64,000 nucleotides of DNA, from NCBI GenBank assembly GCA_914767715.1, contig OU612075.1, positions 19,592,001 to 19,656,000 of the forward strand, written 5' to 3'. Both the position numbers and the translations under genes were made by a program. The notes below the pieces were generated by a model. That model was not told the DNA's origin. It did no database searches and worked only from the letters and a program-made list of their open reading frames with translations. This document shows positions 57,505 through 64,000 of this stretch, piece by piece (position 1 is the first letter of the stretch; the number at the start of each line of letters is the position of its first letter). The stretch comes from Membranipora membranacea (taxonomy: Eukaryota > Bryozoa > Gymnolaemata > Cheilostomatida > Membraniporidae).

Positions 57505-60313
57505 AAATATGCCAAAACGTACTCTGCAGTGGTCACGGGACATGTGAACCAGATGACGCCAATAGACCTACTTATGTCTGTAACGCAAACTGGAGAGGTG
57601 AATGGTGCCAAGTCAGGTAAGTTAAACTAAGACACTCTTGAGAGCATTGACTGTATCATGTGTATTAAACATTATAGCATTCTTTTAAATCGTCAAAAGG
57701 TTAATTAATGTTGATTAAAATCACTCGCCACATCCCAAGGCTTGGGTGGCAAAATTTGATTGCACTAATGGCGAGGATGCAGTATCTGCGCCAGGTTGAT
57801 TTCTGTTTGCAGGCAGGTCGGAGCACACCTGCAGGCCAGCCAAGTCCCAGTAGGCAATGGACAGCAGTGGGGTCTGAACCCACGAACTTCAACATTTGCG
57901 TGATGAAGGGAAGAGCTCTAACCAACCGAGCCACCTTCTACTACTAATAAAAAGCTACTCAACTTATGAGTGTTGTCACCCAGAAGAGCAAATTGCATGA
58001 TGAACTGTTACCTTTATCATCACCAGGCGTGAAATGAGATTAAAATTTGCCAGTATGGATGTGATTAATTTTGGTAAACCTGCTGCAGAAAAACACCGGA
58101 ACATTGCAGAAGGATTTCTGATGGTAGGTTATGCATTGTGTCATTCAACAATCAACGATAACATGAACTCTCATGTTTTGATTTAAACATTACTATGCGG
58201 ATGAAAATAGCACAATTAAAAATGCGTGGCAATAAGGCAAGGCACATGAGATGAGAGTTTTCATTCTACTGGTGAGTCGGCGGCTCAAACCCTAAATGCA
58301 GGCAATTTGGACCATGTTTGATCTAGGTTTTACCTATGCCATCTCTCACACTTACCCTATTTTATTAGGTGTAAAAAAAGGTTGATAGTGATCACCAAAG
58401 AGAAGCCTGATCCAGTCAATCCAAATTGGACGCCACAGCCGATGGAGAGAGTCAGGGCTATATGTAACCGGTAAGTGGTGTATAACTTGTACTTCTTTTT
58501 TCGCATCCAAGTGTACCTCTACATTTAGCTTGCTACATGTCACCTCAACCACCAAGTCATGACCACAGCTTGCATAAACGGTTGTGATCACTAGCCTTGA
58601 TGAATTTGCTGAGTAAGATTCTTGATCTCTTGCCGCAATTACCCTGATCCATTGTTTAATTTATCTCTTGCAGATTGTATTACATGGCTGGACATACCAA
58701 ACCTGACGCCTCATTTCCACTTGTGATGGAGGAGAAGAGGGTAGCTTTGCTGAATCATCTGATTGGCGTATGCGACTTCCCTAATCATACCTTCTACACT
58801 AAATGTCATCATCCTGCCAAAAAGGATGCGATGGATTCAGGTATGAACGTCTGCCTCTAAGACAATCAGCTGAATAGTGTAACTGTTGTTCCTTGTGTCA
58901 AGGTTTGAGCACTTGATAAATTGAGTGCAATGTTTATAGTCTGTGAATATGATGGTTCAGTAGGTATTGTGTAGAAGTTGATGTGAATGAATAAATTGCA
59001 GTCATGTAATTGAGAAGATGATAGTTGAGAGAGAAAGTTCACGGAACATAGATTTGTATATAGTATAGATATTATTTTGACACATAACATGTTGTTTTAC
59101 TTAGAATGTCTGTTTTATTCAAAGGGATGATGATACTATTTTACAGAAAGCACAGCCTACCAGAAGGTAAAGACGCTCCTCAGTGCTCCGGCAAAAAGGA
59201 AGGCGATCGCAAAGATGTTGCCGTATGGCCAAACTAGCCGGATTGAGTCGTACCACAGAGTTGTGTTATCTCATGCCACTAAGCATCTCTCCTACGGATT
59301 TCAGGGGATGAATGCATGGTATGTAAAAAAGGCATAAAGCAAAAGTTTCTGTTTTTCAATATCAATACTAAATGAGTCATTGTATGGTCATGTACAGTCT
59401 CAATAATATTGTCTAGCTATCAAACTCATTTGGGTGGTATGAGCTAATGTTGGAACCAACACTCAAATTTTCTTATATTGTATCATTATTTTTTTTTAGA
59501 TTGTTACTCCCGGCTATTCGCTACAATGAAAATTGTGACCACCCTGTCCTCTTGGATGCAGAGGTACGCATGAAGATGCAAGTAGAGTACAAAAAGTACC
59601 AGTCTGGAGCTGGCAAGGCCAAGATGATCAGGCCTCCCCAAACCAAAGGTACAAATACATTTATATACGATTGGAGCAGGTAATTGGTCAGCACCCACCT
59701 GCTATCACCTACCTATCACCCGTAGCAATATTCTAATTTAAAAATTAATCTTAGGCTTTCACACTCTGCTTCTGATAAAGAATTCCTTGTCCGAAGATCC
59801 AGGCTTGAAATGTTCACATTTTAATTATTTGACATGGTGTCTCCCTAGAGTTGTTTAGTCATAGCTTGAAATCAACCTTGATTTTTGACAGAGTATCTGA
59901 AAAGACTGATGCTACTAACCAGGGGGGTTGCCAGGGGAGATGAGGAGATTCAGCACCCGGATGACATCCCAGCTAGACAGAGAACATGTACATGAGGTCA
60001 AGGATTGGCACTCCAGTCGATTTTCTATGGCTGCTGAGCCTTCCCTGCCTGAGCCCCTCAGAACCTTACTTCTCAAACCACCCCTGTTGTTTTCACCAGT
60101 CCCGTCACCTCTCCATCCACTCTGCCAATTGATCCATCTCTTCCATCAACAAGTGCAACACCATCTGTGAGTTCACCCTCTTTTTACGACCCACCATCTA
60201 ATAGACCTGTGCGCACCCCTAAGCAACCAGCAGCAGCTCTAGCTCAGTCTACGTCCTCGACAAGTAACATTGAGGTTACAACTAAAAGACGTAAGCGAAA
60301 GCTGCAGAAATAG
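57505..60313 (+). pseudogene. DDE-type transposase relic of the WHISK family (copy 2), C-terminal part
   Basis: Splice-bounded blocks: 57505-57616; about 58026-58122 (HRNIAEGFLM); 58369-58470 (KPDPVNPNWTPQPMERV, RAICNR); 58674-58840 (YYMAGHTKPDASFPLVMEEK, RVALLNHLIGVCDFPNHTFY); 59147-59318 (AKMLPYGQTSRIESYHRVVL, SHATKHLSYGFQGMNA); 59500-59648 (LLLPAIRYNENCDHPVLLDA); 59892-60313 (Ser/Pro-rich, ending TTKRRKRKLQK and stop). NRLYYMA...ME.KRV.LLNHL aligns with NHLYW....W..L.NHI of the 17-kb copy, and both leave a phase-1 intron at the same place. TSRIESYH supplies the likely third catalytic Glu. The 59318/59500 junction creates TGA, and the last exon has stops and a frame change, so this is a relic. 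Confidence 0.6.
57715..57945 (-). repeat. SINE family 1, copy B (best preserved head)
   Basis: Minus strand starts GGTGGCTCGGTTGGTTAGAG (A box TGGCTCGGTTGG), then GTGGGTTCAGACCCCAC (B box), then the family body with CAGGTGTGCTCCGACCTGCC and the tail TTGGGATGTGGCGAGTG. It lies inside an intron of the 57.5-60.3-kb relic, so it inserted into that gene or its remains. Confidence 0.85.
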
Positions 60314-61812
60314 CTATATTAAATTTAAATCTGCACAACTCTTTGAGCGAATCACCCCTCTCCCACCCAATACACATACACAGTTAAAAAACCTTCAATT
60401 TATGTCAAGTTTAGTATTTTGCAGTGATTGTTTTAACTTTTTTTTTTGCATAATTTGTTTGCATATATATTGGCTATTTTTAGAAACCTCAACTTCAAAG
60501 TCAGATTTTGCATCCTCTCTCCAACTAAAAAATGACTTAGCAATTTTCAGTCCTATTTGGGTCTTTCATAAGTTTACTAACTTGATAATCAATTTTGCTC
60601 TTATCCATCACTATTGTGTTGCAAATAAATATTATTGATTGACCTTACTCTTGTAAACAGTAGTGTGATGAATTCTTTGTAAGCTCTGTATGCATGTTCT
60701 GGGTTGTACAATAATGACCTATTTTGTTTCGGGCAGATCAGGGTAGAGATCAATATATTCAGCACTTTCTGTAACGAAGAACAGCATGTGCATGGTTTTA
60801 GGAAAATGGTAGATATGTAGTATTTTCTGCAGTCAAGGCCAGTATGCTAGCTGGTTGCAAAAAAAAGAATACAGTGATAATGTGGTTCTAATAAGTATTA
60901 TTATTGTTGGATTGCTGACAGTGAACAGTTAATTTTGGTGTATGAACAACTCTTTGGCTTGAGTAGGTAGCCTTGAACAGGGCTGGTGGGTTTTATTGTT
61001 TCTACTGTCGGTCAGCTTCTTGGAAACCGACATACTGTTAAGATATCCATGGATGCATGAGGTATAGCATCGATAAGCTACATAACGCAGCCTCTAATTC
61101 CTTGGAAGCCTTCCAGTGTCAACACCATCAACGTGATAGTTGTGCTCCAACCCCAGCAGAAATCTGTCATACAAGCATATTCCTTTGAATGTTGGGTGAC
61201 GAGTAATGCAAGTGTATGGTTGCTTTTCACCAAAGCGCTCGTCCTGGCATGAGGCTCTTGCTTGCACAATCTCCTGGCAGCATGAAACAGCCTGATGAGT
61301 ATAAGCGTGAACCAGAAAAGGCCAGCATCCGTTACAAGTGCACCAATTGTTGTTTGCAACCCTCTGCAGTCCCTGTGCAATATGCTTCTATTATAATGCG
61401 TGTGCTATTTATAAACAGAACAAATATGATTGGCTTATTTTGTGCATCTAAGAATTTTCCACCTGGGATTATGTTGACCCATAGTTTTCTAATTAGGTTT
61501 TCCATTGTGACCATAGAGAGGAGATAACTCTATGATTGCGACATCATCTAGGGTTGGGTGAATATTTCACCTCCAAAATTATGCATGTTGCATCGATTGA
61601 AAAAAAAAATTTTCTTCATTATATTACTCCCATATGCCTAAAGTAATTATGTAGCTGCTTAAAACATTGCTAAAATATATTGTGTCTGACTTAGATCATC
61701 ATTTTAAACTATATTTTCTTACATGCAATAATCTTTAAAAATTGTTTTATGATATAATTCTAACGGAATATTTTTGAATTATATTTTATTTCAGATATAG
61801 CACATTACCTCT
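60314..61812. other. No gene recognised
   Basis: Tail of the transposase relic followed by AT-rich sequence. Overlapping open frames on both strands at 61078-61527 are unconvincing. A short CATAGAG...CTCTATG foldback lies at 61512-61534. Confidence 0.4.
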
Positions 61813-61905
61813 AGTCCAGCTGTGGGCAACCTGCAGCCTTTTTGCCAGTGCGGCCTAATGGGTAATATGTTGCGGCCTAATTGTGGCCATATGCCTGTAA
61901 AACTT
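61813..61905. mobile_element. Possible hAT-type terminus
   Basis: CAGCTGTGGGCAACCTGCAG followed by CCTTTTTGCCAGTGCGGCCT and GTTGCGGCCTAATTGTGGCC resembles the GTGGGCAACCTGCGGCC ends of many animal hAT elements. No matching opposite end was found in the window, so this may be a solo fragment. Confidence 0.4.
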
Positions 61906-63743
61906 TTTATACATTAATTTTGATTCCCCTTTTTTATGTGGAGAACCAAGTATGCATAGCCCTCTGTAAGCTCAAGATATTTCTAAATAGTGGCCATTCT
62001 GTATTATGCATGTAGGATAAGCTTCCCAGCCACTCTTACTACTTTATCAAGTTGTTGTCCTTTCGAAATAACACAAAACAGTGACCTTTGAATGTTAAAA
62101 TTACTTTCTAACTCTCTAACATTTTAGTAATTGTTTCTTTTTGCAAAACAGTCTCTGTGGACAAAAATTCCTTTTGTGACAAGTGCTCCTGCATTATGGC
62201 TGAAATGTTCCATATTGAATTCTTGATTTCACAATCATTGTGAAAATTTCCCTCCTTTGAGAGAGGGCGGGAGCTGTTAGGTGAAAACTTTGACAGGATA
62301 ATCAATAATCAATAATCAATCAATAATCAAGTTCTATATCATCAATGACACTACCCAAATAATATGTGGCTGGTTGGCAGATGTTGCTGGGTGTAGGTCT
62401 ATTCACATGTTTTATTGACATAAATTATCATGACTTAAAAAGTTAAAATTCGATAATTGCCTCCAAATATGCAATAACAGGTAGACAAGAGATAAATGTA
62501 ACACCTCTAAGTTCATCTGAGGTCGAAAACAGCAACAATAATTCTTTGTCTTCGCTTGGTTGTCAATCATTCAAAATAGATGATGATGATGAGATCGAAA
62601 AAACTTTACTTGAAGTCTGTGATAGAATCACAGGAGTGAGTCAGTTATATCCCGCAGCTAACAGCAATGATAAACAATTGAGGGTAAGTTAAATTAGTTA
62701 AAAAGTTAAAATTAGATTCTTGTATTGTTATTTCAGGTAAAGGACATGTGTTATTAAATGCAAATACTTAGATGAAGGTAGTATGATGTGAGGGCCAGAA
62801 TGAATATAAGGGCTGAGTAGGATTCGCTGGCAGATGTTCCTATGCTGATCAGATTACCAGTATCACTTCCAGTATCAGTAAATGCAGCAAGAGCTGGAAA
62901 TATTGGCTCTAGAAATATATGATAAGAGAGATTTACGAAATTATTATGGTGAGGGTGGAAGCAAATGCAGTTTATCTTTGAAACGCTTGTATGCCTGTTT
63001 GTCATTATAATGAAAGCTTGATATACATTGCACAAGCCACATTGATCTTATAAGCCAGGGATATTTCTATATTTGAAATAAATCATTTATAGTTGAATTA
63101 ATATGGGGTGTTAACCGAAGTAGATCAATGATAATATCAGCTTCTATAGGACACTGAGATTGTATATTCAAGCAAGCACTCACCAATTATGTTGAGAGCT
63201 GGAAAGAAAGAAGAAAAAATGTATAGAAAACTTCAGTTTGTTAAGACCAAAAAAAGGAGTGACCAGCACATGAAAGTGTTGTTTTAATTTAGATCACTCA
63301 ATCTGTAAGATTCACAAAACTATTTGCATTTGAGTCCATTATTCAACTTCAACAAGCATTTATTTTGCATACTGATTCAGCACTATCCTACATAATTGAC
63401 ATGTTAGTATAGTCTTTACAACAATAGATTGTGGCCTTAGGATACCAAACAGCCTTGACTTAAATTCGATTATCAGCTGCCTGAACAAAGAAAAGATAAT
63501 ATTATTTTTAAAGAATCGTTTTCTTTTTTAAATTCTTTGATTCTCTTCAAAGTAATGCAAAATGTGATGGGAACACCTGGTCATGGATTTCTCTTCTATC
63601 TCTAAATTCCAAACTGGGATTCTTTTCAAATTAACAATAAATTTTTTGATTGATCAAGGCCAGATGATTTCAGCTGTTAAAACAAAAAATAATAAAAAAA
63701 TAATGATACAATGGAAACATGGGTAGATCTCAAAGCAACTTAC
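61906..63743. other. No confident gene; AATAATC repeat
   Basis: A small (CAATAAT)n run occurs at 62300-62330. A plus-strand block near 62480-62683 (ENSNNNSLSSLGCQSF-like, ending at a GTAAGT donor) is open and could be an exon, but has no motif. Confidence 0.35.
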
Positions 63744-63860
63744 GTTCAGTGCAATTTCTTCCTCCCCATTTATAGTTACATATACATGTATAATTACCAT
63801 CAGTGTTTGAACAGATTCCATAGAGACAAGGCAAATGTCTACAGGGATTCGCATCAATTC
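63744..63860 (-). CDS. EGF-like domain exon of a host gene
   Basis: Minus strand, between a TTCCTTGCAG acceptor and a GTAAGT donor, 117 nt with phase-1 introns on both sides. It reads GIDANPCRHLPCLYGICS, then NTDGNYTCICNYKWGGRNCT. Spacing C-x4-C-x4-C-x8-C-x-C-x8-C with G-x-Y-x-C and G-x2-C is the EGF signature, and all six Cys are present. Symmetric 1-1 phase is typical of shuffled extracellular modules. The domain would lie in a secreted or membrane protein. Calcium-binding residues are not evident. No other exon of the gene was identified in the window; neighbours may lie beyond 64 kb or several kb downstream. Confidence 0.85.
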
Positions 63861-64000
63861 CTGCAAGGAAACCAGAATAACTAAATTTTTTTCATTAAAA
63901 ATATCATAGGAATTATTTGAGCAAAATAATTTTTAGGAAGATACCAATATATTCCCATTGCTTTAGTACACTGTGGCAACTCATCATTATGCTGAATTCT

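Noticed and set aside
1-64000. CRISPR array, prokaryotic operon or phage region
   Set aside because: No spacer-repeat array, no run of adjacent long co-directional frames and no ribosome-binding sites; spliced exon structure and SINEs show an animal genome.

Overview
This window looks like AT-rich nuclear DNA from an invertebrate animal. The evidence is exon-sized coding blocks bounded by GT/AG splice sites, fragments of a rhodopsin-like GPCR, an EGF-type exon, the end of a ubiquitin-specific protease, tRNA-derived SINEs, RTE-, L2/CR1- and BEL-type retroelements, and many animal-type DNA-transposon proteins. The phylum cannot be fixed by eye. No bacterial operon, CRISPR array, phage or plasmid feature was seen. 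All family names come from reading translated motifs; no search was run. || Layout. 1-11.8 kb: a SINE, a small reverse-transcriptase relic (1.9-2.1 kb), a BEL/Pao integrase tail on the minus strand (5.2-5.6 kb), and two related, broken GPCR copies on the plus strand (6.3-7.8 and 10.85-11.6 kb). 12.6-24 kb: a run of decayed plus-strand transposon-type genes: an uncharacterised zinc-knuckle protein (12.7-14.7), a DDE-type transposase with a WHISK motif (16.8-17.7), a MULE C-terminus (21.3-21.8) and a P-element/THAP9-type transposase exon (22.6-23.2). The last three exons of a ubiquitin-specific protease follow (24.0-24.5). || 25-36 kb: an in-frame 30-bp minisatellite, a transposase split over two exons (27.8-29.7), a MULE catalytic core with stops (32.0-32.4) and another uncharacterised multi-exon relic (34.0-35.4). 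36-41 kb is mostly empty of genes. 41.5-43.9 kb is an RTE LINE on the minus strand, followed by tRNA-like SINEs and an AT microsatellite. || 45-60 kb: a non-autonomous hAT-like element (45364-46568) with 8-bp target duplications sits at the start codon of a DUF6589-type gene relic (46.6-51.4). That relic meets a RecQ-type helicase relic tail to tail (51.4-52.0, minus). Next come an L2/CR1-like LINE (52.7-55.0, plus), a second one (55.9-57.1, minus) and a second WHISK-family transposase relic (57.5-60.3). 63.74-63.86 kb holds an intact EGF-like exon on the minus strand, the best candidate for a live host gene. || Nearly all DNA-transposon-type relics lie on the plus strand while the retroelements go both ways. 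Most carry frameshifts or in-frame stops. The window reads as a transposon graveyard, possibly one with a directional history, holding a few host-gene pieces. Splice junctions given below were chosen by motif and phase, not by transcript data.
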